This document shows positions 25,245-34,354 of a DNA stretch of 64,000 nucleotides, in pieces. The stretch is from NCBI GenBank assembly GCA_026391435.1, contig JAPLEJ010000005.1, positions 1 to 64,000 of the forward strand, read 5' to 3'. The position numbers were made by a program, and so were the translations under genes. Origin of the DNA: Bacteroidota bacterium. GTDB lineage: Bacteria > Bacteroidota > Bacteroidia > Chitinophagales > Chitinophagaceae. The notes beneath the pieces were generated by a model, which was not told where the DNA came from, did no database searches, and was given only the letters and a program-made list of their open reading frames with translations. Numbering within the stretch: the first letter of the stretch is position 1; the number at the start of each line of letters is the position of its first letter.

Positions 25245-25835
25245 ATGCAAGCACACCGCTATTTTGTTTTAAATAAGCCCATTCATATGGTGTCGCAATT
25301 TGTAAGCTGTCATACGGTAAAATTATTATGTGATCTAGATTTTGCATTTCCCCCTGGCACCCATGCTATAGGTCGATTAGACCAAAATTCGGAAGGCTTA
25401 TTATTACTTACCACCAATAAAAAAATCACAAAGTTATTGTTTCAGTCTGTGATACCGCATAAACGAACATATCTAGTCCAAGTTCAAAATAAAGTAAATC
25501 CCGAAACCCTTGTTCAATTAGCCAAGGGCATTGCTATAAGTGCTCCTAATGGAAACAGTTTCATTACAACGCCTTGTGAAGTCATTCAAGTGGATAAACC
25601 TTCCTATCTATGGGAGGCAGCCGATTTTTTACATGAAAATGTACAAAACAGCTGGCTGCAAATTACCTTAACAGAAGGTAAATTTCATCAGGTTCGAAAA
25701 ATGGTTGCCGCTGTAAATCATAAGTGCATTCGGCTTATTAGAACTGCCATAGAGGATATCAGTATAGTCAATTTGCCTCCAGGATCCGTGCTTGAAATGA
25801 AGGAGGATGACTTTTTCTCCATGTTACATTTATAA
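25245..25835 (+). CDS. Pseudouridine synthase, RsuA/RluE family
   Basis: A 196-residue enzyme lacking the S4 domain, which places it with the short RluE-type proteins. HAIGRLDQNSEGLLLLT carries the catalytic Asp; TYLVQVQNKVNPE and EGKFHQVRKMVAAVNH are the other conserved blocks. It isomerises a uridine in rRNA; which one cannot be told from sequence alone. Confidence 0.88.
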   Translation: MQAHRYFVLNKPIHMVSQFVSCHTVKLLCDLDFAFPPGTHAIGRLDQNSEGLLLLTTNKKITKLLFQSVIPHKRTYLVQVQNKVNPETLVQLAKGIAISAPNGNSFITTPCEVIQVDKPSYLWEAADFLHENVQNSWLQITLTEGKFHQVRKMVAAVNHKCIRLIRTAIEDISIVNLPPGSVLEMKEDDFFSMLHL

Positions 25836-25932
25836 CTTTAATTAAGAAAAAATTTTAATTTTTTAAGTCGGTAATTTTATTCAATTATTATTGAAAAAAT
25901 ATTCATAAATTACTTTAACAATTCAGATTTAT

Positions 25933-27030
25933 ATGAAAAATATTAAACAATATTTATTTTCAATTTCATTAGCCCTATTAAGTATTACTCATATAGCTTT
26001 TGGACAAAGTATTGATTATAAGAAAGCTGCTGATGCCATTAACTTATTGGCGGATAGTAATAAATTTAGTGGTGTTATATTGATAGCAGAAAAAGGGGAA
26101 GTCAAATTTAAAAAGGCAGCGGGGTTTATAAATTATGCAGAACAAAAAAAATTAACGACTACGAGTATTTTTGAATTAGCCTCTGTAAGTAAGCAATTCA
26201 CTGCAATGACTATTATGATGTTAAAGGAAAAGGGATTGTTGAATTACGACGATTTGGTAGAAAAGTACATCTCCATTCCTTATAAAGGCATTACCATCAG
26301 ACAATTGCTTACCCATACTAGCGGCCTCCCTGATTATCAGGCAATGATGGATGCGCATTGGGATAAATCAAAAATAGCAGGCAATGAAGACATCATCAGT
26401 TATTTAAATAGTTACGCCCCTCCTAAATTATTTGAACCTGGTACCCAATATTTATATAGCAATACCGGTTATGTGCTATTGGCTAGTATCACCGAAAAAG
26501 TAAGTGGTCGCGATTTTGTTGAATTTTGTACGACCGAAATTTTCCATAAAATAAAAATGAGAAGTACTGCTATCAGAACATTGGGTGAAAAAGCAGCTAT
26601 CGCTAACTTCGCATTAGGTCACGTATTTGTGCCTGAAAGAAATGCTTACATAAGAGCAGATTCTTTTCCTTCCTCTAATTATACGATATGGTTGGGTAAT
26701 CGAAAAGGTCCGGGTCGTATTAGTTCAACGGTGGATGATTTATTAAAGTGGGATCAGGCTTTATATACCAATAAATTAATTAGCCAAACTACTTTAGCAG
26801 CTGCCTTTACACCCATGCCATTAAGCAATGGAACTATTTCCAATTATGGATTTGGTTGGGAGCTAAGACCAAAAGAAAACATCGTTTGGCATAATGGAGA
26901 TAACCCAGGCTATAAAACAATAATTATTCGTTTTCTAGACAATAGAGCCACTTTAATAATATTATGCAATAATGCGTCAGAAGATTTTGAAAATTTTACA
27001 GCCAATCTTAAAAAAATTATTCTAAATTAG
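25933..27030 (+). CDS. Secreted serine hydrolase, beta-lactamase (class C) fold
   Basis: A 365-residue protein with a signal peptide (ends near AFGQ) and the penicillin-recognising enzyme motifs: SVSK (S84, K87), YSN (175-177) and HNG in IVWHNGDNPG. It may be an esterase, D-aminopeptidase or peptidoglycan-active enzyme; true beta-lactamase activity cannot be assumed. A perfect terminator follows. A second, unlinked family member is at 34355-35614. Confidence 0.88.
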   Translation: MKNIKQYLFSISLALLSITHIAFGQSIDYKKAADAINLLADSNKFSGVILIAEKGEVKFKKAAGFINYAEQKKLTTTSIFELASVSKQFTAMTIMMLKEKGLLNYDDLVEKYISIPYKGITIRQLLTHTSGLPDYQAMMDAHWDKSKIAGNEDIISYLNSYAPPKLFEPGTQYLYSNTGYVLLASITEKVSGRDFVEFCTTEIFHKIKMRSTAIRTLGEKAAIANFALGHVFVPERNAYIRADSFPSSNYTIWLGNRKGPGRISSTVDDLLKWDQALYTNKLISQTTLAAAFTPMPLSNGTISNYGFGWELRPKENIVWHNGDNPGYKTIIIRFLDNRATLIILCNNASEDFENFTANLKKIILN

Positions 27031-27050
27031 AAATCTCTTATTAAGTATTA

Positions 27051-27086
27051 AAAAAGCCTTCCTCTTTTTACAGAAGAAGGCTTTTT
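27051..27086. terminator. Terminator shared by convergent genes
   Basis: AAAAAGCCTTC (27051-27061) pairs perfectly with GAAGGCTTTTT (27076-27086). With A and T tracts on both flanks it can work in both directions, for the serine hydrolase gene and for the CocE-like gene that ends at 27160. Confidence 0.85.
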
Positions 27087-27159
27087 AGTTTACTACAATT
27101 AACTTAATTTAAATTTCCAAGTACATTTATATAATTAAAACATATCTAGCAAATTCATT

Positions 27160-29031
27160 TTATTTTTTTAATACGGGTAGCTGAATCACAGAAGCATCAT
27201 GATATATTCGAATGGTAGCTTTTTTGAAATCGCTATCCTTGGCTTCGTAAATGTTCATGAATTGTTGCGGATTCCTATCTACCAAAGGGAACCAGCTACT
27301 TTGAATTTGTATCATCATGCGATGACCTTTTTTGAAAGTATGTGCAATATCGGGTAAGGTAAACTTAACCGCAGTTGGTTTATTAGGTACAAATGCTTCT
27401 GGCTTCTCAAAACTATTTCTATACTTGCCTCTAATAATTTCCCCTCTTACTAATTGCTGATATCCACTCATTAAATAATCTTTTTTATTAGTTTCATATT
27501 CAAAATTATCCGGGTACACATCAATTAACTTCACTACAAAATCGGCATCGGTACCTGACATGGCGACCATTAAATCAGCCACGACAGGACCTCCTAATGT
27601 AAGGTCTTCGGTTAATACAGGCGTTTTATATACTAGCACATCAGTTCTTCTTGAAGTAAATTTCTGATCATCATCCATGTATTCTCTGTAATGTCTAGCT
27701 GGCTTGCTTTTCATCATATAGTTATCAGAAATATAAGGAACTGGTTTAGCCGGATCGCTAATATATTCTTCATAACCAGATACAGTAGTGGCTTTGTTGC
27801 CTGCTTTTAGAGTCCCATGATCACTTAATAGATAAGCTTGCATTTTCATATCCGCGACTGGCCAGCTTGGCAATTGCCTCCATTCATTACTTCCAGAAAA
27901 AAAGATATTGGCTTCTTTAATTTGATCAATACTTCCTTTATTTTTTAAATAATAATTAAAGAAGGGGAGTTCTATATTTTTGCCATACCATTCGCTGGTA
28001 TTACTTCCCCATTGTACATTACCTAATTGAGTTCCATCATTACTTGCCCATTGCCCATGGTACCAAGGTCCCATGACCAATTTATTATTATTCTTCGCTT
28101 TGGCTTCAATGGCTTTGTATAAATTCCATGCACCAAAACAATCTTCAGCATCATATAAGCCACCTACAATAAGCGTAGCAATAGATGGGTTAATATCTTC
28201 TACATGTTTTCTTGTATTTCTATCTTGCCAAAACGCATCATAATTAGGATGTGCCATTAAATCTTTCCAGAATTGAATACTATCACCCATTAATTTTGTA
28301 AAATTAGCAATGGCGCCAGTTTTTAAATAAAAATCAAAGTTGTCGGGGTTGGTGAAATTAAATCCTGTTGGTCCAACAGTGGTAGGCTTTGGTCTTGGCT
28401 TTCCAAATCCGGAGTAAAATGCAAAACCATCTGCTAGCATAAAAGCGCCATTGTGATGAAAATCGTCACCAATAAACCATTCAGTAACGGGCGCTTGTGG
28501 GCTGACCGCTTTTAATGCAGGATGGTTACTCAAAGCAGCTAATGTAGCATAGAAGCCAGGATAGGATATTCCATACACACCAACATTACCATTATTATTG
28601 TTTACATTTTTAACCATCCAATCAATCGCATCATAAGTGTCTGATGCTTCATCAATTTGCCCTTCTTTTTTATTAGGAATATAAGGTCTTACATCCTCAT
28701 AACTTCCCTCGCTCATCCAACGACCACGCACATCCTGTATAATGAGTATGTAATTTTCGTTTAAGAAATACTTTCTTGGAGAATTCCAATAACTTTTAAA
28801 AATATTTTTACCATAAGGCGCACATGAATAGGGTGTTCTTTCTAAAAGAATAGGATGCTTTTCAGTGTTATCTTTCGGAGCGTAAATGGTAGTAAATAAT
28901 TTAGTACCATCACGCATGGGTATCATCGTTTCAGTTTTGGTATAGTTATTGACAAACCAAGCAGAATCGATTAATTGTGCAAATGATAAAAAAGGAACAA
29001 ACGCAAGAAGTATAAAAGAATACTTTTTCAT
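27160..29031 (-). CDS. CocE/NonD hydrolase (X-Pro dipeptidyl-peptidase S15)
   Basis: A 623-residue exported alpha/beta hydrolase with signal peptide (ends at SFAQ), catalytic nucleophile Ser156 in GISYPG, and a C-terminal jelly-roll domain (about 410-623). Asp in GGLYDAED and His in GPWYHGQW complete the likely triad. Relatives cleave acyl esters or X-Pro peptides; substrate is unknown. It is followed by ppx 35 bp upstream on the same strand, but is probably independent. Confidence 0.88.
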   Translation of the reverse strand: MKKYSFILLAFVPFLSFAQLIDSAWFVNNYTKTETMIPMRDGTKLFTTIYAPKDNTEKHPILLERTPYSCAPYGKNIFKSYWNSPRKYFLNENYILIIQDVRGRWMSEGSYEDVRPYIPNKKEGQIDEASDTYDAIDWMVKNVNNNNGNVGVYGISYPGFYATLAALSNHPALKAVSPQAPVTEWFIGDDFHHNGAFMLADGFAFYSGFGKPRPKPTTVGPTGFNFTNPDNFDFYLKTGAIANFTKLMGDSIQFWKDLMAHPNYDAFWQDRNTRKHVEDINPSIATLIVGGLYDAEDCFGAWNLYKAIEAKAKNNNKLVMGPWYHGQWASNDGTQLGNVQWGSNTSEWYGKNIELPFFNYYLKNKGSIDQIKEANIFFSGSNEWRQLPSWPVADMKMQAYLLSDHGTLKAGNKATTVSGYEEYISDPAKPVPYISDNYMMKSKPARHYREYMDDDQKFTSRRTDVLVYKTPVLTEDLTLGGPVVADLMVAMSGTDADFVVKLIDVYPDNFEYETNKKDYLMSGYQQLVRGEIIRGKYRNSFEKPEAFVPNKPTAVKFTLPDIAHTFKKGHRMMIQIQSSWFPLVDRNPQQFMNIYEAKDSDFKKATIRIYHDASVIQLPVLKK

Positions 29032-29066
29032 GAAATGTATATTTAGTTAACCTAAATATACAAAGA

Positions 29067-29945
29067 TTAAGATTCAATCATATCATATAAATGATGAATG
29101 AGCCCATCGGCTAGCCCAATCTTGGGCACATGAATTTCTGTGATATCAGACCATTTACAAATTGCATTGTAAATACTGAGGGCAGGCACAATCACCTCGG
29201 CTCTATCTTCCTTTATGGTGTATTTACGCATTCTCTCATCAATCGATAGAGGCTCCATTTCCTTATAAATATCTTTCATATTGTCATAGGTCATAGATTT
29301 GCCCGACTTAGATCCGCTTAATGAGAATAATTTATTAATATTTCCGCCTGAACCTATCCCTATTATATTACCATATTTTTTGGATAGTTCTTTTAAGGTT
29401 TCTTTCATTTCATCCCATGTTTCATCCTTCACTTTTTTTGTTAGAATGCGAACAGTTCCAATATTGAATGATTTTTGTAGAACCACATTTGATTTATGGT
29501 ATAATGTAAGCTCTGTACTTCCGCCTCCTACATCAATATATAAGTAGCTTTTATCCTTATCAAGTAATTCAGCAATATGATTTTCATAAATAATTTCAGC
29601 CTCTAGCTCACCTGTAATCACTTCAATTTCAATACTGGTTTCTGATTTGATTTCTTTAATGACTTCCTTTGCATTTTCTGCATCCCTCATTGCACTTGTA
29701 GCACAGGCCATGTAATGATCTACTTCGTATACTTTCATTAAGTTACTGAATGCCTTAATGGTATTTATTAACATCTTCTTTTTTTGACTACCAATGACTC
29801 CTTTTTCGAATACATCAAAACCTAAGCGAACTGGAATTCTTAAAAGATTTAATTTATTAAATTCTACTTCTTTCCCTTTTTTAACTACTTCACATATGAG
29901 TAATCTAACCGCGTTACTTCCAATATCTATAGCTGCGAGTATCAA
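29067..29945 (-). CDS. ppx: Exopolyphosphatase/GppA family phosphatase
   Basis: A 292-residue protein of the actin-like ATPase fold: AAIDIGSNAVRLL at the start, ACATSAMRDAENAKE, YIDVGGGSTELTLY, and IGSGGNINKL. It is the short form with only the two core domains (Escherichia coli Ppx is about 510 residues). It hydrolyses polyphosphate or pppGpp. It follows ppk1 by 6 bp, so polyphosphate synthesis and breakdown share one operon. Confidence 0.92.
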   Translation of the reverse strand: MILAAIDIGSNAVRLLICEVVKKGKEVEFNKLNLLRIPVRLGFDVFEKGVIGSQKKKMLINTIKAFSNLMKVYEVDHYMACATSAMRDAENAKEVIKEIKSETSIEIEVITGELEAEIIYENHIAELLDKDKSYLYIDVGGGSTELTLYHKSNVVLQKSFNIGTVRILTKKVKDETWDEMKETLKELSKKYGNIIGIGSGGNINKLFSLSGSKSGKSMTYDNMKDIYKEMEPLSIDERMRKYTIKEDRAEVIVPALSIYNAICKWSDITEIHVPKIGLADGLIHHLYDMIES

Positions 29946-29951
29946 TTTGTT

Positions 29952-32015
29952 TTATTTTTTTCCAAGTAAAAATTGGTAAGTTTCTACTTGTGATTTGCAA
30001 TGCTTTTTCCCAATGGAAGATACATAATTATTGTTTAAATCTCCGTTCAAAATTCTAGCTTTTTGATTATCCTTTAATTGAATATTTATTATTTCAATTA
30101 GTTCCTTTTTTAATTGAATATCTAATATAGGGGTAGCAACCTCAATTCTGTGATCTAAATTTCGTACCATCCAGTCAGCACTTGAAATATATACTTTTTC
30201 GTTCCCTTTATTGTGAAATACCATCACCCTAGCATGTTCAAGGTATTGATCTACTATACTTATTGCATTTAGCTTATCATTCAACTTGTCGGTCCCTTTT
30301 TTTAAAGTAAGTATACCTCTAATAATTAAATGCACTTCAACTCCTGCTTTAATTGCCTTATATAAATGATCTATTAGCAAATGGTCACTTATTGAATTTG
30401 ACTTAATAATAATTTTTGCAATTTTTCCTTGTTTTGCAAATTTGATTTCGTTATTAATTAATTGTATAATAGAATTCCTCATGTTAATAGGGGATATTAA
30501 CAAATTACTTGTTTTGCCTATAGGTTTATCACCTAATTGCCAGCTTTCCAAATAGGCAAATACCTTATTCAATTCTATCAATAGGGGCCTTGACGCAGTC
30601 AATAAACAATGATCAGCGTATATTTTTGCTGTTTGCTCATTTAAATTCCCAGTACTAATAAATCCATACTGAATTAATTTTTTTTCTTGCCTTTTTTGAA
30701 TAACACAAATTTTTGCATGCACTTTTACATTGGGTATGCCTACTAAAACTTTGATACCTTCCTCCTCCATCATTGTTTTCCATTCAAGATTGGCTTCTTC
30801 ATCAAACCTTGCTTTTAATTCTAAAAATACAGTTACATTTTTACCATTTCGTGCTGCATTAATTAAGGCATTGATGACTTTTGAATTACTAGCTAAACGG
30901 TAAGCAGTAATTTTAATTGATACCACATCATCATCCATAGCTGCCTCTCTTAACATATCAATCACGGGGTCAAAACTATGATATGGGAAATGTAATAAAA
31001 TATCTTTTTGTAATATTACTTCGGATACTTGGAATTTTTTTCTGAATGCAGGATGTGAAAATGGTTTCGGTCTTTCTTGTTTTTCAATAAGTACATCTGG
31101 GAAATCCATGAAATGTCTAAAGTTGTGAATTTGTCCTCCTGGAATAATACTACTTTTTCTGCTGAGGTGTAATTTTTGAATTAAAAATTCGAGTAATTCC
31201 GAATTCATATCCTTGTCGTATACAAATCTTACTGGCTTTCCTTTTCTTCTGTTTTTAATTCCTTTTGAAATTTTATCTACAAAATTCAAACCCACTTCTT
31301 GATCTAAGTCAATTTCGGCATCTTTGGTAATTTTAAATACATGTGCATCAAATTTGTTAAACTTAAAATGCGAAAAAATAATAGGCAAGTTAAACTTTAC
31401 AATATCTTCTAATAAAATAATGGATTTAGTGCCAGGACTCGAAGGCAGAATGACAAAGCGGCCAATCGATTTTGAGGGTATTTCAATTAAGGAGAACTTT
31501 TCATGATAAGCATCCTGTTTATTTCTCATTACAATTGCTAAATACAAACTTTTATCTCTTAAATAGGGAAGTTCGGGTAAGTTTTCAATCATTAAGGGTA
31601 TAATATAAGGTCGCACTACATTATCAAAATAGTCCCTTACGAATTCCTTTTGTTCAGTATTTAATTTTCTTTCATTTATAATTAAAACCTTACGCTTAAT
31701 TAATTCCTTATTGATATTTGTCCAAATACGTGCAAATTCACTTTGTTGCTTTAATACCACTCTTTGTATTTCGTCTAAAATTAATTGCGGAGAATCAATA
31801 ACATCGATATTCGTACTCTTCTTTTTATCTATAAATTCGACCATCCTTTTTAAGGTAGCTACTCTAACTCTAAAAAATTCGTCTAGGTTACTTGAGAATA
31901 TTCCCAAAAAACGAATTCTGTCCTTTAAATTTACATTCTTATCATTTGCCTCTTGTAATACTCTAGCATTAAAACTGAGCCAGCTAATATCTCTAGGTAT
32001 AAATTCGTGTTTCAT
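29952..32015 (-). CDS. ppk1: Polyphosphate kinase 1
   Basis: A 687-residue PPK1 with N-terminal (RDISWLSFNARVLQEA), middle and two C-terminal domains. The phosphohistidine is probably His about 432 in VKVHAKICVI; a second conserved block is SSADWMVRNLDHRIEV, and FHYPYxSFD-type FPYHSFDPV is also present. It makes polyphosphate from ATP. On the minus strand TAAATTTG (complement of 32032-32039) is a -7 element. The divergent intergenic region carries a weak 11-bp repeat resembling the array at 45782-45825. Confidence 0.95.
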   Translation of the reverse strand: MKHEFIPRDISWLSFNARVLQEANDKNVNLKDRIRFLGIFSSNLDEFFRVRVATLKRMVEFIDKKKSTNIDVIDSPQLILDEIQRVVLKQQSEFARIWTNINKELIKRKVLIINERKLNTEQKEFVRDYFDNVVRPYIIPLMIENLPELPYLRDKSLYLAIVMRNKQDAYHEKFSLIEIPSKSIGRFVILPSSPGTKSIILLEDIVKFNLPIIFSHFKFNKFDAHVFKITKDAEIDLDQEVGLNFVDKISKGIKNRRKGKPVRFVYDKDMNSELLEFLIQKLHLSRKSSIIPGGQIHNFRHFMDFPDVLIEKQERPKPFSHPAFRKKFQVSEVILQKDILLHFPYHSFDPVIDMLREAAMDDDVVSIKITAYRLASNSKVINALINAARNGKNVTVFLELKARFDEEANLEWKTMMEEEGIKVLVGIPNVKVHAKICVIQKRQEKKLIQYGFISTGNLNEQTAKIYADHCLLTASRPLLIELNKVFAYLESWQLGDKPIGKTSNLLISPINMRNSIIQLINNEIKFAKQGKIAKIIIKSNSISDHLLIDHLYKAIKAGVEVHLIIRGILTLKKGTDKLNDKLNAISIVDQYLEHARVMVFHNKGNEKVYISSADWMVRNLDHRIEVATPILDIQLKKELIEIINIQLKDNQKARILNGDLNNNYVSSIGKKHCKSQVETYQFLLGKK

Positions 32016-32147
32016 AATCAGTATTGTTATACAAATTTACTTAAACTAAGATTAAGTAATATTCTGTTCATAATTTATTAATATTAAAGTAACAGTGGGG
32101 ACATGTTGAAGTTACCTACAACAGCGTTCTTTATGTAAATTATACCT

Positions 32148-32990
32148 ATGGACAAAAGACCAATGGAGATTTGTATAGTAAGTGACCTTCATTTAGGCAC
32201 TTTTGGATGCCAGGCCAAGGAAATACTACAATATTTAAAAAGTATTAAGCCTAAAACACTAATACTAAATGGAGATATTATAGATATCTGGCAGTTTAAT
32301 AAGCGCTATTTCCCAGCCAGCCATATGGCGGTGATCAAGCAAATTTTTAGTATGGCGAGTAAGGATACAAAAGTGATTTACATAACAGGTAATCATGACG
32401 AAGCTTTACGAAAATATGCAGATTTTGAAATGGGTAATATTCAATTAACCGATAAAATTGTTTTTGAAATCAACGGTGAAAAAAATTGGGTATTCCATGG
32501 TGATGTATTTGATAGAACAACCAAAGGCAGTGCTAAATTTTTAGCTAAACTAGGAGGCTATGGGTATGATTTATTAATTGTTATTAATAGTGTATTGAAT
32601 TGGGCAAGGAAATTGTTAGGAAAAGAAAAGATGAGTTTTAGCAAAAGCGTCAAAAATGGAGTTAAAAAAGCGGTGTCCTGGATCAATAACTTTGAACAAA
32701 CTGCTGCAGAATTAGCTATTGAAAATGGGTATCAGTATGTTATTTGTGGTCATATTCATCAACCACAGCAAAGACTTGTCACTACCGATAAAGGTAGTGT
32801 CACTTATTTAAATAGTGGCGATTGGATTGAAAATTTAACTTCATTGGAATATTATAATAATGCATGGAGTTTATATCATTATGATCCAAAACAATTTATA
32901 CAGGAGGCAGGGACTTCAAATAAAATTATCAATTTAAGAGAAGAACTTACGGTGATTACTAAAGAGGTTGCCTTTCAAGTATCAATGTAA
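32148..32990 (+). CDS. LpxH-like UDP-2,3-diacylglucosamine diphosphatase-family phosphoesterase
   Basis: A 280-residue calcineurin-fold enzyme: SDLHLGTFG, NGDIIDIWQ, TGNHDE, HGDVFD, and CGHIHQP are its metal motifs. The long insertion (LNWARKLLGKEKMSFSKSVK) is seen in the LpxH/UDP-diacylglucosamine family of Bacteroidota. Its stop codon overlaps the start of the glycosyltransferase gene (TAATG), so both probably act in one pathway of envelope lipid or glycolipid metabolism. Confidence 0.82.
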   Translation: MDKRPMEICIVSDLHLGTFGCQAKEILQYLKSIKPKTLILNGDIIDIWQFNKRYFPASHMAVIKQIFSMASKDTKVIYITGNHDEALRKYADFEMGNIQLTDKIVFEINGEKNWVFHGDVFDRTTKGSAKFLAKLGGYGYDLLIVINSVLNWARKLLGKEKMSFSKSVKNGVKKAVSWINNFEQTAAELAIENGYQYVICGHIHQPQQRLVTTDKGSVTYLNSGDWIENLTSLEYYNNAWSLYHYDPKQFIQEAGTSNKIINLREELTVITKEVAFQVSM

Positions 32991-33979
32991 TGAAAATATT
33001 TTATGCCATACAAGGAACTGGGAATGGCCATTTAAGTAGGGCGGAACAATTATATCCCTATCTAAAAAAATATGGGGATGTTGACTTTTTTTTAAGCGGT
33101 TCAAACACACAGTTAAATACCAATCTTCCTATTAAGTATAAAAGTCATGGTATTAGTCTGCATTACAAAAATACGGGCGGCATGGATTATGCTAAAATAG
33201 CAAAATCCATATCATTTAATTTATATAAGGATGCTAAACGTCTTCCGATTGATCATTATGATTTAGTCATTAACGACTTTGAATTTATCACTTCACTTGC
33301 TTGCTCCATTAAAAACAAAAAAAGCATACAATTTGGACATCAAGCGAGTTTCCAAAGTAAACTTACGCCTAGGTCTAAATCTATTAACCCAATTGGAAAA
33401 TTAGTACTTGAAAATTTTGTAAAAAGTACTTCTTTTATAGGCTTACATTTTGAATCCTACGATCAAAATATTTATAATCCTATTATCAAAGAAGATATTA
33501 TAACGGCTAATAAAATCAATGACGGCCATATCACTGTTTATTTACCTCAATATACTGACGAATTAATAACACCATTTTTACATCAGCAACCCAAATTTCA
33601 TTTCGAAGTGTTTACAAAACAAGTAACTCAAATTACGAATTCAAAAAATATTACTTTCTTCCCTATTAATAGCGCCTCTTTTACAAATAGTTTAATTAGG
33701 TGTTATGGTATTATGACTGCTGGCGGTTTTGAAACCCCAGCGGAAGCCATGTATTTAAATAAGAAAGTATTAAGTATCCCTATCTTAAATCATTTTGAAC
33801 AAGAATGTAATGCCGAAGCTTTAAAAAAGATGGGAATATTAGTTTTAAAAAAATTAGATGATACTTTTCATAATCATTTCAAAAATTGGATTGATCATGA
33901 TACACCCAAATCCTTAACATTAACTCATTCGACTAAAGATATTGTAGATATTTTAATGCAAAATGAAATTGCACAATAA
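32990..33979 (+). CDS. GT-B-like glycosyltransferase family protein
   Basis: A 329-residue protein with the N-terminal signature GTGNGHLSRAEQL and a C-terminal nucleotide-sugar region (IMTAGGFETPAEAMYLNKKVLSIPILNHFEQECNAEAL), as in MurG-like transferases. It belongs to the group found beside LpxH-like phosphatases in Bacteroidota. Acceptor and donor are unknown. Start ATG overlaps the previous stop by one base. Confidence 0.8.
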   Translation: MKIFYAIQGTGNGHLSRAEQLYPYLKKYGDVDFFLSGSNTQLNTNLPIKYKSHGISLHYKNTGGMDYAKIAKSISFNLYKDAKRLPIDHYDLVINDFEFITSLACSIKNKKSIQFGHQASFQSKLTPRSKSINPIGKLVLENFVKSTSFIGLHFESYDQNIYNPIIKEDIITANKINDGHITVYLPQYTDELITPFLHQQPKFHFEVFTKQVTQITNSKNITFFPINSASFTNSLIRCYGIMTAGGFETPAEAMYLNKKVLSIPILNHFEQECNAEALKKMGILVLKKLDDTFHNHFKNWIDHDTPKSLTLTHSTKDIVDILMQNEIAQ

Positions 33980-34007
33980 ACAACTTTTATAATTTAATAT
34001 TTTAAAC

Positions 34008-34352
34008 ATGTATCTAATACAAAATCAAAACAAAGAAACAGTTGCGTATATTGAAAATATGATGATTTTAGACCATCAACATGAACATGTGATTGGTATT
34101 TTAATTGGAGATTGTTTTTTTGGTCGTAACAAGAAAGTAGTTGGTAAAATATTTAATCAAACTGCATACCTACTAAATGGTGAATTAGTAGGTAAAATAG
34201 AATTAAATAAAGAGTATAAAAGTTCAAGTATTAAAAAAAGTTTAATGCTTGAAGCCTGGGATATACTTATGAGTATTTCCGAACATACAGCTGCATGGAT
34301 TGAAGTAACCAAAAAGTGGAGCAAAATTTCATTTGCTAAACATTTGGAATAA
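34008..34352 (+). CDS. 4-fold beta-flower-like protein with 16-residue repeats
   Basis: A 114-residue protein whose first 64 residues contain four beta-hairpin repeats with an exact 16-residue period: V12-AYI, V28-IGI, V44-VGKI and L60-VGKI, each followed by a polar turn. This is the pattern of the 4-fold beta-flower domain. The C-terminal 45 residues are helical and unrecognised. No function known. It lies 28 bp behind the glycosyltransferase. Confidence 0.65.
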   Translation: MYLIQNQNKETVAYIENMMILDHQHEHVIGILIGDCFFGRNKKVVGKIFNQTAYLLNGELVGKIELNKEYKSSSIKKSLMLEAWDILMSISEHTAAWIEVTKKWSKISFAKHLE

Positions 34353-34354
34353 AC

